The notes beneath the pieces are model-generated. The model ran no database searches. It saw nothing but the letters and a program-made list of their open reading frames with translations, and was not told the origin of the DNA. 64,000 bases of DNA, from positions 17,461 through 81,460 of the forward strand of contig JAFTJA010000008.1 in the NCBI GenBank assembly GCA_017456605.1, in the 5' to 3' direction. Made by a program: the position numbers and the translations under genes. This document shows positions 15,790 to 24,334 of the stretch, in pieces. Source of the DNA: Clostridia bacterium (lineage in GTDB: Bacteria; Bacillota; Clostridia; Monoglobales; Monoglobaceae). The first letter of the stretch is position 1. Each line of letters opens with the position of its first letter.

Positions 15790-16488
15790 ATGAATGTACT
15801 TGCGATTGGATGTCATCCTGATGATATTGAAATTTCATGCTGCGGAACACTTGCAAAATGTGTTAAGCGTGGTGACAAGGTTACTGTGTGCCATGTGGCA
15901 AACGGAAATATGGGACACGAAATCATTCCATCAGATGAGCTTCGGGTTATCCGCATAGGCGAGGCGAAGAAGGCCGGCTCACTTGCGGGAATTGAGGTTG
16001 TGACTCTTGATATTGGTGACTTGCTTCCCAACGGCAGCGACATAAAGCAGCGTGATGCTGTGGTGGAACTTATTATAAAGGTTCAACCTGATTTTATCAT
16101 TACACACAGCCCCAACGACTATATGCCTGACCACAGAGAGGTATCGAAGCTTGTTTTTGATGCATCTTTTGCAGCAAGCGTTCCTCAGTATGGCCCAAGC
16201 GGAAAGGCTGCTGTTGTTCCCATTTACTATATGGACAATCTGGCAGGGCTTAATTTCAATCCTACTGAATATGTGGATATAACCGATGAAATCGAACTTA
16301 AAATTGAAATGCTTGAATGTCACGAGAGCCAGCTCAAATGGATGCGTGACCACGACAACATAGACTTTGCTGATTTTGTGAGGACATGCTCAAAGTTCCG
16401 TGGACTTCAGTGTGGAGCACCTTATGCTGAGGCGTTCACTCAGGAAATGGCTTGGCCTAAAGTTGTGGCAAGGAGGTTGTTGCCGTGA
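15790..16488 (+). CDS. PIG-L (LmbE-like) family N-deacetylase
   Basis: 232 residues. The zinc site is visible as AIGCHPDDIEISCCGTL near the N-terminus and HSPNDYMPDHREVSKLV at ~115-130, giving the metal-binding His/Asp set and the catalytic PDH. Members remove acetyl groups from N-acetylglucosamine-like substrates (GlcNAc-PI, GlcNAc-inositol, diacetylchitobiose, bacillithiol precursors). AGGAGG precedes the ATG. Its stop codon overlaps the start of the following kinase by 4 bases, so the two are translationally coupled. Context with a sugar kinase and a NagB relative points to catabolism of an acetylated amino sugar. Confidence 0.88.
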   Translation: MNVLAIGCHPDDIEISCCGTLAKCVKRGDKVTVCHVANGNMGHEIIPSDELRVIRIGEAKKAGSLAGIEVVTLDIGDLLPNGSDIKQRDAVVELIIKVQPDFIITHSPNDYMPDHREVSKLVFDASFAASVPQYGPSGKAAVVPIYYMDNLAGLNFNPTEYVDITDEIELKIEMLECHESQLKWMRDHDNIDFADFVRTCSKFRGLQCGAPYAEAFTQEMAWPKVVARRLLP

Positions 16489-17426
16489 AAAAAATAGCAT
16501 GTGTTGGAATTTTGGTTGCTGACGTGATGGTTGAAACGGTTGAACGTTATCCCGAAAAAGGTGTTCTTGAACCGGTGAAAGCTATCACAATGCATAACGG
16601 CGGAAACGCAATGACCGCATCCATCAACACCAAAAAATTGGGTGCCGAGTCGTATATGGTGGGCATGGTAGGTGCTGATATGTTCGGTCAGTTCCTAAAA
16701 AACCGTCTTGATGAAGCGGGTGTAAACACTCAGGGACTCAAGGTCAGCGACAAAACCCAGACTTCTGCGTCTGTCCTTATGATTGACAAGAATGCTGAAA
16801 GGTCTTTCTTCCACTGCACAGGTGCAAATGCTGTTTTTGACGAAAGTGATATTGATTACAGCGTTATTGAAAAATGTGATATGGTGTTTGTCACCGGTTC
16901 GTTCCTTATGGATACATTTGACGGCGAAGGCACAATGAATTTCCTTAAGCGCTGCAAGGAAATGGGAAAAACTACATTCCTTGATGTTTGCTGGGATGCA
17001 AAAGGTCAGTGGGGAAAACTGCTTGATATGTCAATGCCTTACATAGATTATCTGATGCCAAGTATTGATGAAGCGGTTTGTATTGCAGAAAAAGATGACC
17101 CTGAAGAAATTGCTGATGTGTTTGTTTCAAAGGGTGCAAAAAATGTAATTATAAAGCTTGGCTCAAAGGGTAGTTATCTTCGCAAGGAAGGTGAAACAAA
17201 AGGTCAGGTGTTTAAACCGTTCTATGTTGAAAATCCGGTTGATACCACAGGCGCGGGCGACAGCTTCTGCTCAGGATTTTTGGCAGCATATGCAGCGGGA
17301 AAAACCCCGGAAGAATGTATGGTATTTGCCAATGCTGTGGGCGCGCACTGCGTTATGGCTGTTGGTGCAACCACCGGAATCAAGCCCTTTGAAGACATTA
17401 TGAAGTTTATAGAAGAAAGAAAATAA
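16485..17426 (+). CDS. PfkB/ribokinase-family sugar kinase
   Basis: 313 residues. The signatures are GGNAMTASINTKKLG near residue 40 and the ATP-site DTTGAGDSFCSGFLAAY near 255, whose Asp is the catalytic base. The start is GTG 16485, with AGGAGG 9 bases upstream inside the deacetylase gene. The family phosphorylates free sugars or nucleosides at a hydroxymethyl or equivalent position. Substrate cannot be read from the sequence. Between a deacetylase and a NagB relative, it most plausibly phosphorylates a free amino sugar. Confidence 0.88.
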   Translation: MKKIACVGILVADVMVETVERYPEKGVLEPVKAITMHNGGNAMTASINTKKLGAESYMVGMVGADMFGQFLKNRLDEAGVNTQGLKVSDKTQTSASVLMIDKNAERSFFHCTGANAVFDESDIDYSVIEKCDMVFVTGSFLMDTFDGEGTMNFLKRCKEMGKTTFLDVCWDAKGQWGKLLDMSMPYIDYLMPSIDEAVCIAEKDDPEEIADVFVSKGAKNVIIKLGSKGSYLRKEGETKGQVFKPFYVENPVDTTGAGDSFCSGFLAAYAAGKTPEECMVFANAVGAHCVMAVGATTGIKPFEDIMKFIEERK

Positions 17427-17470
17427 TTGTGCCAATGGCATAAAATATAAAATTCAGGAGGAAAATATTT

Positions 17471-18406
17471 ATGGATTTTTTAAGCACAGTAAAAGGTAGT
17501 TTGCTGGAAAATTTCTATCCCAAGGGTTGGGATATGAAAAAGATTGACGAATGCTGCGACAAGGGCGTGGCTCGTGAGGATTTCTGGCACAAAGATTTTA
17601 ATCCCGTAGAATGTGACAATATCTACGAATTTGACACACTTATGGGTCACGAAATCGCACTCAAAATCAAGGAAGCACGTGACAGAGGCGAAAAGCTCGC
17701 TATGATTCTTCCCGTAGGACCAATGGGTATGTACAAATGGGCAGTATACTTCCTCAACGAATGGAAGGTAAATTGTGACCATGTTTACACATTCAATATG
17801 GACGAATGGGCAGACGGCGAGGGCAACACACTTTCAAATGACAATCCTGCATCATTTGAATACAGTATGAAACAGGCTTTCTTCGACAAGCTTGACAATA
17901 CTATCCCACCAAGTCAGCGTAACTTTGCTACAAAAGCAAATCTTCCTACATACCCTGAAAAGATTGCTGCACTCAAGGCTGAGGGCGCAAAGCTTGTTCT
18001 GGTATTCGGTATCGGAAGAATGTGCCACATCGCTTTCTGGGAACCCCAGTTTGCTGATGAATTTGCATCTGTTGAAGAATGGAAGAAGCAGTGCTATAGA
18101 ATAGGCGCGAAGCTACATCCCCTTACTATTGAACAGAACGCAATCACAAGCTTCAAGAGCCGCACAACTTTGGTACCGTGTAGCGCAAACACAATAGGCC
18201 CAGGTCTCTTCCTTCAGGCAGATACAATCATCGGTGGTTGTGATGGTGCTCTCGGCAGAGGTATGGGTTGGCAGGGAATGAGCTTCCTTACAACTCTCCA
18301 CTATGGTCCTGATATGAACATCACATCTACATTTATGCCAACACTCCCCGGCAAGCTCTTCTATCTTAAGGAACTTGCAGGTCCGTTGGTTGCTGAATGT
18401 AACTAA
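17471..18406 (+). CDS. NagB/6-phosphogluconolactonase-superfamily protein, divergent
   Basis: 311 residues, against ~240-266 for glucosamine-6-phosphate deaminase. Similarity includes the sugar-phosphate loop [22 protein letters not shown] (equivalent of FNMDEY), [14 protein letters not shown] and [13 protein letters not shown] (about residues 180-192). In the usual GIGxDGHIAFNEP motif the catalytic Asp and following Gly are here Met and Cys, while His and Glu remain. So it may be a deaminase/isomerase with altered chemistry acting on a related sugar phosphate. It lies 44 bases after the kinase with AGGAGG before its ATG, and a terminator follows. It should act on the kinase product. Confidence 0.82.
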   Translation: MDFLSTVKGSLLENFYPKGWDMKKIDECCDKGVAREDFWHKDFNPVECDNIYEFDTLMGHEIALKIKEARDRGEKLAMILPVGPMGMYKWAVYFLNEWKVNCDHVYTFNMDEWADGEGNTLSNDNPASFEYSMKQAFFDKLDNTIPPSQRNFATKANLPTYPEKIAALKAEGAKLVLVFGIGRMCHIAFWEPQFADEFASVEEWKKQCYRIGAKLHPLTIEQNAITSFKSRTTLVPCSANTIGPGLFLQADTIIGGCDGALGRGMGWQGMSFLTTLHYGPDMNITSTFMPTLPGKLFYLKELAGPLVAECN

Positions 18407-18423
18407 AATATTATTTAGCTTGA

Positions 18424-18462
18424 AAAAGTCAAGAAATATGCAACATATTTCTTGACTTTTCT
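18424..18462 (+). terminator. Terminator of the amino-sugar operon
   Basis: Perfect 14-bp stem AAGTCAAGAAATATG / CATATTTCTTGACTT with a CAA loop, then TTTTCTT. Confidence 0.9.
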
Positions 18463-18480
18463 TGTGCCCAAGTGTATACT
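18452..18480 (+). promoter_or_regulatory. Promoter of the M20 dipeptidase gene
   Basis: TTGACT (18452-18457) lies inside the upstream terminator stem, with a 17-bp spacer and TATACT (18475-18480). Confidence 0.65.
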
Positions 18481-18516
18481 GAACAAGAAATATTTTTTTG
18501 CTCGGAGATGAAGAAA

Positions 18517-19776
18517 ATGGACGCAAAACACCTTTTTGACGTGATTGACAAAAGAAAGGATGAGCTTTTTGAAATGCTCAGTTCTTTTATCAAAATAAAC
18601 ACAGAGAACCACAGAAATGGTGGCAATGAAAAAGAACTTTCTGAATATGTACATAAGCTTTGCATTGATTTGGGGCTTGAGAGTGACATATATTCACCTA
18701 TGGACCTCCCAGATTTTTCGAAGCATCCTGATTATATGCCAAACCATAACCTTGAGGACAGATACAATGTGACAGCCCGCTGGGTGGGAGCGGAAAACCG
18801 CGATGAGCTTATGCTTATGGGACACCTTGACACAGTGGAAATCGGTGACCTCAAAAATTGGGATAAAGACCCCCTTTCCGGCGAGATAAGTGACGGAAAA
18901 ATCTGGGGTAGAGGTGCGGGCGATGACAAATATGCTCTTGCTACAACACTTTTTCTTATTAAGGTGCTTAAAGATGAGGGCTTTGTGCCAAAGGCAAATC
19001 TTTTGTTTTCTGCCTATGTTGACGAAGAGTACGGCGGTTCTCATGGCGCACTTGCTGCAGTTTTAAAAGACCCTTGCCCAAGGATTGTGAGTATGGATGG
19101 GGTTGAAGACCAGATATGGCATTGCGGCAGCGGCGGTCAGGAGACAAAGTATATTTTCCACACCAAGGATACGGTGGACAGCGCAAAGCTTGCAGCAAAT
19201 GCAATGCCCATTGTTCTTGAGGAAATTGAAAAGTTTGCCGAAAAACGCAGACGCGAACTTAGCGAAAATAGATTTTATAAGGGTACAATAATCCCTGAAA
19301 CTTCGCTTCGTTATATGGGTGTCCGTGCAGGTTTTGACGGAATGGATCTGGGCGTTGGTGAAGCATTTTTTGTGTATTATACCGACAAGACCAAAAACGA
19401 GATTTATGCAGAATTTGCAGAGCTTGAAAAGGTGATAGCAAAGCGCCTTGAGCCACTTGGAATAATCGGCGACGGCTTTAAGCCCAATACAAGATTTTTC
19501 CATTATGTATTCTGTGAGCCGGACAGCGAAGATGTCAAAAATATGCTTGAGGCGTCAAAAGAGGCAACAGGAAAAGAACCTATTGTTTGCGGGTCATGCC
19601 TTTCTGACCTTTCGGTTATTTCAAAATACGGAAGCAGCAGAGCCTATGGTTTTGGTATGGGACGCGACTTCAGCGAGCCGGGTGGTGCACATCAGCCAAA
19701 CGAATATATTGAATGTGACAAATTTGTGGAATATACAAAGACCATTGGTGCGTACATACTGCATGTTTTAGGATAA
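18517..19776 (+). CDS. M20-family dipeptidase (Sapep/PepV-like)
   Basis: 419 residues. The metallopeptidase motifs are visible: MGHLDTVEIGD (first metal His and general Asp), GRGAGDDKYALATTLF (bridging Asp), DEEYGGSHGAL (catalytic and metal Glu) and a C-terminal GGAHQPNEYIE (metal His). It hydrolyses dipeptides in the cytoplasm using two zinc or manganese ions. ATG 18517 is preferred over upstream ATGs because GGAG sits 9 bases before it. It has its own promoter, so it is probably not part of the preceding sugar operon. Confidence 0.9.
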   Translation: MDAKHLFDVIDKRKDELFEMLSSFIKINTENHRNGGNEKELSEYVHKLCIDLGLESDIYSPMDLPDFSKHPDYMPNHNLEDRYNVTARWVGAENRDELMLMGHLDTVEIGDLKNWDKDPLSGEISDGKIWGRGAGDDKYALATTLFLIKVLKDEGFVPKANLLFSAYVDEEYGGSHGALAAVLKDPCPRIVSMDGVEDQIWHCGSGGQETKYIFHTKDTVDSAKLAANAMPIVLEEIEKFAEKRRRELSENRFYKGTIIPETSLRYMGVRAGFDGMDLGVGEAFFVYYTDKTKNEIYAEFAELEKVIAKRLEPLGIIGDGFKPNTRFFHYVFCEPDSEDVKNMLEASKEATGKEPIVCGSCLSDLSVISKYGSSRAYGFGMGRDFSEPGGAHQPNEYIECDKFVEYTKTIGAYILHVLG

Positions 19777-19819
19777 GTTTGAGAAATAGGCAATATTCTT
19801 TTGGGTGTTGCCTTTTTTG

Positions 19820-19848
19820 TTGCAAAACCTCCTTCGGTATGATAAAAT
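19820..19848 (+). promoter_or_regulatory. Promoter of the HAD phosphatase gene
   Basis: TTGCAA, 17-bp spacer, TAAAAT, 31 bases before the ATG. A weak GGCAA/TTGCC hairpin with a T run (19787-19819) upstream probably ends the dipeptidase transcript. Confidence 0.6.
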
Positions 19849-19878
19849 ATAAAAAATAAACAGCAGAGGATAAAATAT

Positions 19879-20700
19879 ATGAAAAAATTCGATGGAATGT
19901 TTTTTGCAACTGACCTTGACGGTACGCTGCTTAAGAATGATAAAACCATATCAAAAGAAAATATTGATGCTATTGAATATTTCAAATCAGAGGGCGGGAT
20001 TTTTACTTTTGTGACAGGTCGTCTGCCAAGGGCGACGCAACGTATTTTTGACTTAGTAAGACCAAATGCGCCTTGTGGGTGCATAAATGGAGGGTCTATG
20101 TTTGATTATCGCACAAATGAACTTTTGTGGTCGGTAGACATTTCCAGGTCTGTGCTTGAACTGGTGGAATACATTGATAAAAACCTGCCGGAGATGGGTA
20201 TCGAGGTTAATGTCCATGACAAAATATATTTCTGCAAGAAAAGTTTTGCCACCGAAAAACACCGGATGAACGAAAAATTTCCTGACCTCGCCTGCCATTA
20301 TTATGATGTGAAAGAGCCCATTGCGAAAATCCTTTTTGCCCATGAGGACGTAAAACTGATGTCAAGGCTGATTGAAATGCTTGACCTACATCCAAAGGCA
20401 AAAGAATTTGATTTTATCCGCTCAGATGTTGAGTATTATGAAATTCTTCCCAAAGGCATCAACAAAGGCGAAGCTGTTTTGAAAATTGTAGATTTGCTTG
20501 GTATAAGCCCCGAAAGAACCATTGCCGTAGGCGATAATGACAATGACGTCTCAATGCTTTCGGCATCAAAATTGGGGATTGCGGTTTCAAATGCATCGCC
20601 GGCAGCCAAAAATGCGGCAAATCATATAACCGTCAGCAATGAAGAACACGCAATAGCAAAAATAATTGAAGACCTTGAAAGTGGAAAAATATTTATATAG
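19879..20700 (+). CDS. HAD superfamily (Cof-type, IIB) phosphatase
   Basis: 273 residues. Motif I is FFATDLDGTLLKND with the nucleophilic Asp; motif II is the VTGR segment; motif IV is VGDNDNDVSMLSAS followed by GIAVSNASPAAK. The cap between ~85 and 190 is of the IIB type. Such enzymes dephosphorylate sugar phosphates or flavin-type cofactors; the substrate is not predictable. AGAGGA precedes the ATG and a terminator follows. Confidence 0.9.
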   Translation: MKKFDGMFFATDLDGTLLKNDKTISKENIDAIEYFKSEGGIFTFVTGRLPRATQRIFDLVRPNAPCGCINGGSMFDYRTNELLWSVDISRSVLELVEYIDKNLPEMGIEVNVHDKIYFCKKSFATEKHRMNEKFPDLACHYYDVKEPIAKILFAHEDVKLMSRLIEMLDLHPKAKEFDFIRSDVEYYEILPKGINKGEAVLKIVDLLGISPERTIAVGDNDNDVSMLSASKLGIAVSNASPAAKNAANHITVSNEEHAIAKIIEDLESGKIFI

Positions 20701-20706
20701 GTTTTT

Positions 20707-20745
20707 ACAAAAAGTCCAAACCCTTGTGGTATGGACTTTTTTGTG
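20707..20745 (+). terminator. Terminator of the HAD phosphatase gene
   Basis: ACAAAAAGTCCA / TGGACTTTTTTGT stem with a 13-nt loop. Confidence 0.78.
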
Positions 20746-20904
20746 TCCTCGGTCTTTGTGATTTGATGATTGAAATTTCAAATTAAATACTTTTTTCGCA
20801 CAAAACACCTGACTTTGCAGAAATTACATTTGAATTATGTAAACCGATATGTTATCCTATGGAGGTGTCAGACAGACACAAAATAAAATTTAGGAGGAAG
20901 AATA

Positions 20905-21690
20905 ATGAAAAAGTTTTTTTCAATGTTGATTATTGCAGCTATGGCACTCACACTTTCTGTTGGTGTTTCAGCTGCCACAGTAAACAAAGTAAATCTGGGT
21001 AACGGTGTATGCGGAATTGTTGTTATGGGAACGGTGACCGGAAATGGTTCATCTTGTGAAAACCTTCCTTGCCTTGACCTTGAATGCATTTTAGGTGGAC
21101 AGTGTGATAACTCTTCCTGCGGGGATGAAGAGGTTGTCCCTCCCACAGAAGACAACGATACCCCAACGGATTCTCCGGAGGCAATCCCTCCCACGGAGGA
21201 CAATGATACCCCCATTGTTACTCCTCCGGTAGAGGATAACGATGCTCCATCAGGTGATTCGGGTGTTACTGCTCCCGAAGAAGACACAAATACTCCGGAA
21301 AATGAATCCGGCCTTAATGAGTATGAAAAAGAGGTTATAAGACTTGTGAATGAAATAAGAGCAGAACATGGACTTTCGGCGCTTGTAGCAGACGAAGAGC
21401 TGAGCCGTGTTGCAAGAATCAAGTCACAGGATATGAAGGATAATAACTATTTTTCTCATACCAGCCCGACTTATGGCTCACCCTTTGAAATGATGAAGAA
21501 GTTTGGCATTTCATACAGAACTGCCGGTGAAAATATCGCAAGGGGACAGGGAACTCCTCAGGCAGTTGTTAACGGATGGATGAATTCATCAGGTCACAGA
21601 GCAAATATTCTCAATGCTTCATACAACAGAATCGGTGTTGGATATGTTGCAGAGGGCAACTATTGGACACAGATGTTTGTAGGAAGATAA
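20905..21690 (+). CDS. Secreted CAP/SCP-domain protein with Cys-rich segment and acidic repeat linker
   Basis: 261 residues. Residues 1-24 are a signal peptide (KKFFSMLIIAAMALTLSVGVSA). Residues ~33-73 contain seven cysteines, including CENLPCLDLEC. Residues ~78-130 are a linker of repeated PPTEDNDTP-like units (about four copies) rich in Pro, Asp, Glu and Thr. Residues ~138-261 are a CAP domain (EVIRLVNEIRAEHGL, DNNYFSHTSPTYGSPFEMM, AGENIARGQGTPQAVVNGWMNSSGHRANIL). Clostridial CAP proteins of this YkwD type are secreted. Their function is unproven, though surface or spore-related roles are proposed. AGGAGG precedes the ATG. The Cys-rich part may be a metal or disulfide-bound module. Confidence 0.88.
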   Translation: MKKFFSMLIIAAMALTLSVGVSAATVNKVNLGNGVCGIVVMGTVTGNGSSCENLPCLDLECILGGQCDNSSCGDEEVVPPTEDNDTPTDSPEAIPPTEDNDTPIVTPPVEDNDAPSGDSGVTAPEEDTNTPENESGLNEYEKEVIRLVNEIRAEHGLSALVADEELSRVARIKSQDMKDNNYFSHTSPTYGSPFEMMKKFGISYRTAGENIARGQGTPQAVVNGWMNSSGHRANILNASYNRIGVGYVAEGNYWTQMFVGR

Positions 21691-21701
21691 GGGAAGACAA
21701 G

Positions 21702-21736
21702 AAATTCCTCAGGCTCATCGCCTGAGGAATTTTATT
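21702..21736 (+). terminator. Terminator of the CAP protein gene
   Basis: AAATTCCTCAGG / CCTGAGGAATTTT stem with a 7-nt loop and T-rich tail. Confidence 0.85.
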
Positions 21737-21797
21737 TAAAAATTTCCATACATAAAAAGACTCCCGTGCAGAAAAATAATCTTGGGGAGATGATGAA

Positions 21798-22055
21798 ATG
21801 AGCAATGCAAAAAAAGAATATATAAGCAAAGAAACTGAAATTGATGAAAAAGCAAACAATGCTTGGGAATTTGATGAGGATGAAATGTCTGAAATGAGGC
21901 TGTTTCCGGATGAATTTGCGGGTAGTACTGCTTCGGCAACCGAATGCACCGGACTTATTCAGGTGGCACCGGTAACTCCTGAACTTCAGGAAACCTATGA
22001 CAGTGTGTATAGCTATCGCAAAAAGCAACCGGTAAAAGAGGAAACAGAGGAATAA
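21798..22055 (+). CDS. Small acidic hypothetical protein (85 aa)
   Basis: Highly charged, with an acidic centre (WEFDEDEMSEMRLFPDEF) and a C-terminal VYSYRKKQPVKEE. It has one Cys and no membrane segment. GGGGAG lies before the ATG. It belongs to no family I recognise. It is short but has convincing codon composition and a ribosome site. It may be a lineage-specific protein; no functional clue comes from its neighbours. Confidence 0.6.
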   Translation: MSNAKKEYISKETEIDEKANNAWEFDEDEMSEMRLFPDEFAGSTASATECTGLIQVAPVTPELQETYDSVYSYRKKQPVKEETEE

Positions 22056-22080
22056 TTATAACGGAAAGACAGCGGATGCA

Positions 22081-22629
22081 TCAAGACCCGTTGTTTTTCT
22101 TTTTGGATATCAGTGCTATTGTGATTATTGTGCCAAGTGTGCCGACGATCATATCCCACATAGTGTCAGAAAGTGAGCCGTTTTGTGCTGTCGTGCCCAA
22201 AAGACTGTCAATAGAAAATTCGTAAATTTCCCAAAGACCAGCCAAAGCAACAGAAAAGGATAAAACAAATAAGTTCATAAGGATATGGTTTTTATCATCA
22301 CCTTTTAATTTTTTATATATTTGAGTACCTGAAGATGCAAAAATAAATCCTGAACTGAAATGAAGAAACTTGTCCCAGTAAGGGATGTGAGCGTACATAT
22401 TCAATGTTTTTCCGGCAAACACAGAAAGCATAATGAAAATAACAAATGCACAATATGTTTTGTTGTCTAAAACGGGGAATTTGTTGTGGAGCAAAGCAAA
22501 CGCACAAAGACACAATAGTGTGCAGAAAGAGTTGAAGACCGCACTGTAATTCTTGATAAGAATGCCGTATACAGCAAAGGCTGCGACAAGAAAAATTGAA
22601 AATATGACAAGCCTTGAACGGAAATGCAT
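22081..22629 (-). CDS. DUF2238/YjdF-like membrane protein
   Basis: 182 residues with about five hydrophobic segments. The family motifs YWDKFLHFSSGFIFAS and GLWEIYEFSID followed by QNGSLSDTMWDMIVGTLGT are present; their conserved Asp, His, Glu and Trp within membrane segments suggest a transport or metal-related function that is not established. It converges with the small acidic gene and is divergent from uxaC. No strong ribosome site is visible; a GGGAGAATTTTT sequence precedes the ATG. Confidence 0.82.
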   Translation of the reverse strand: MHFRSRLVIFSIFLVAAFAVYGILIKNYSAVFNSFCTLLCLCAFALLHNKFPVLDNKTYCAFVIFIMLSVFAGKTLNMYAHIPYWDKFLHFSSGFIFASSGTQIYKKLKGDDKNHILMNLFVLSFSVALAGLWEIYEFSIDSLLGTTAQNGSLSDTMWDMIVGTLGTIITIALISKKKNNGS

Positions 22630-22833
22630 AAAAATTCTCCCGGTATTTTTTACTTAGTATATGAAGAACCAGCTTAAAATATAAAGGGCTTGTTGAACAG
22701 GAAGCCTTTAAAAAATAAAACAATTATTTTAATATTTTTTATGTTTTCAATGTAGCTAGTTTTAACTCTTTATAGAAATTTTTTTATCCTTGGTTTTGCA
22801 TATAAAAAATATGGAATAAAATTAACAAAATGT

Positions 22834-22862
22834 TTGCTTTTTCAGGGATAATGTGGTACAAT
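22834..22862 (+). promoter_or_regulatory. Promoter of the uxaC operon
   Basis: TTGCTT, 17-bp spacer, TACAAT, about 50 bases before the uxaC start. The rest of the 280-bp gap between divergent genes shows no other clear element. Confidence 0.6.
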
Positions 22863-22912
22863 GTAAAGTAATTTATAAAATGCTATACATAAAAAGATAG
22901 GAGCGGATATTG

Positions 22913-24298
22913 GTGAAAGAAAACTTTCTTTTGAAAACAAAGACAGCACAGCACCTTTTTGATGATTATGCCAAGGATATGCCTATTGTGGACTATCATT
23001 GCCACCTCAATCCAAAGGATATTGCAGAGGACAAGGCGTATGAAAACATCACACAAATATGGCTTTATGGCGATCACTACAAATGGCGTTTTATGCGCAG
23101 TATGGGTGTTGACGAAAAATACATAACCGGTGATGCCAGTGATTATGACAGATTCAAGGCGTATGCCAAAGCCGTTGGCTATGCTGCAGGAAACCCTCTT
23201 TATCACTGGACCCAACTTGAACTCAAAAGATATTTCGACATTGATGAATATCTCACCGAAGAAAGTGCTGACAGAATTTGGGAAAAAACAAGCGAAATAA
23301 TAAAAAGCGGTGATTTCACAACCCGAAAGGTTATCAAGCGTTCAAATGTGAAGCTTATCGGCACAACCGATGACCCCATTGACAGTCTTGAATATCACAA
23401 GCAGATTAAAGAAATTCCTGATTTTGATACAGTTGTTGTTCCCACATTCCGTCCTGACAAGGCGGTAAACATTGACCTTGACGGTTTTTGTGAATATATA
23501 CAAAAGCTCTCGGAAGTTGGCGGACAGGATATTAAGTCTTATGAAGACCTCAAAGACGTTCTCTACGCACGCCTGGATTTCTTCTGCGAAATGGGTTGCC
23601 GTGCGTCAGACCATGCGGTTGAAAATATGCCCTACCAGGTTGCAGACGATACGGAAGTTGACAAGATTTTCAAGGCGGCGCTCAGGGGCAAGAAAGTTTC
23701 TTTCGATGATGCTGAAAAATATAAGACAGCACTTCTTTTGTGGCTTGCATCTGAGTATTCAAAGCGAAACATCGTGCTTCAGATTCACGCAAGTGCTCTC
23801 CGAAACAACAACACAAGAATGTTCGAAAAGCTTGGCCCTGACACAGGTTTTGACTGCGTTGCAGACGTGCTTGAAATCAAAAAGCTTTCAGGCTTTATGA
23901 ATCATCTCGAAAAAGAAAATTTGCTTCCCAAGACAATCCTTTATTCACTCAACAATAAAGACAACATAACCATGGCGACACTTATGGGCTGCTTCCAGAG
24001 CGATGAAGTTCCGGGTAAAATTCAGCTTGGCTCTGCATGGTGGTTCCTGGATACCAAAGACGGTATGGAGGATCAGATAAAGTGCCTTGCAAATGAGGGT
24101 GCGCTCGCTACGTTTGTGGGCATGCTTACAGATTCAAGAAGCTTTTTGTCATATCCACGCCACGAATATTTCAGAAGAATTCTTTGCAACATTGTGGGAC
24201 AGTGGGTTGAGGATGATATGTTCACTGATGATGAAGAAATTCTTAAAACTCTTATCCAAAACATTTGTTCAAACAACGCACAGCGTTTCTTTATGTAA
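22913..24298 (+). CDS. uxaC: Glucuronate (uronate) isomerase
   Basis: Isomerises D-glucuronate to D-fructuronate and D-galacturonate to D-tagaturonate. The 461-residue length matches the family. The amidohydrolase-like metal motif is PIVDYHCHLNPKDIAED; other conserved parts are EMGCRASDHAVENM, QIHASALRNNNTRMF and GSAWWFLDTKDGMEDQI. The GTG at 22913 is chosen because GGAG is 9 bases upstream; a TTG one codon earlier is the alternative. It leads an operon with KDPG aldolase and KDG kinase, giving most of the hexuronate route. The uronate reductases and dehydratases are not in the window. Confidence 0.95.
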   Translation: MKENFLLKTKTAQHLFDDYAKDMPIVDYHCHLNPKDIAEDKAYENITQIWLYGDHYKWRFMRSMGVDEKYITGDASDYDRFKAYAKAVGYAAGNPLYHWTQLELKRYFDIDEYLTEESADRIWEKTSEIIKSGDFTTRKVIKRSNVKLIGTTDDPIDSLEYHKQIKEIPDFDTVVVPTFRPDKAVNIDLDGFCEYIQKLSEVGGQDIKSYEDLKDVLYARLDFFCEMGCRASDHAVENMPYQVADDTEVDKIFKAALRGKKVSFDDAEKYKTALLLWLASEYSKRNIVLQIHASALRNNNTRMFEKLGPDTGFDCVADVLEIKKLSGFMNHLEKENLLPKTILYSLNNKDNITMATLMGCFQSDEVPGKIQLGSAWWFLDTKDGMEDQIKCLANEGALATFVGMLTDSRSFLSYPRHEYFRRILCNIVGQWVEDDMFTDDEEILKTLIQNICSNNAQRFFM

Positions 24299-24334
24299 AA
24301 TATACTTTTTAAATAAATTTTGGAGGATGAATAT

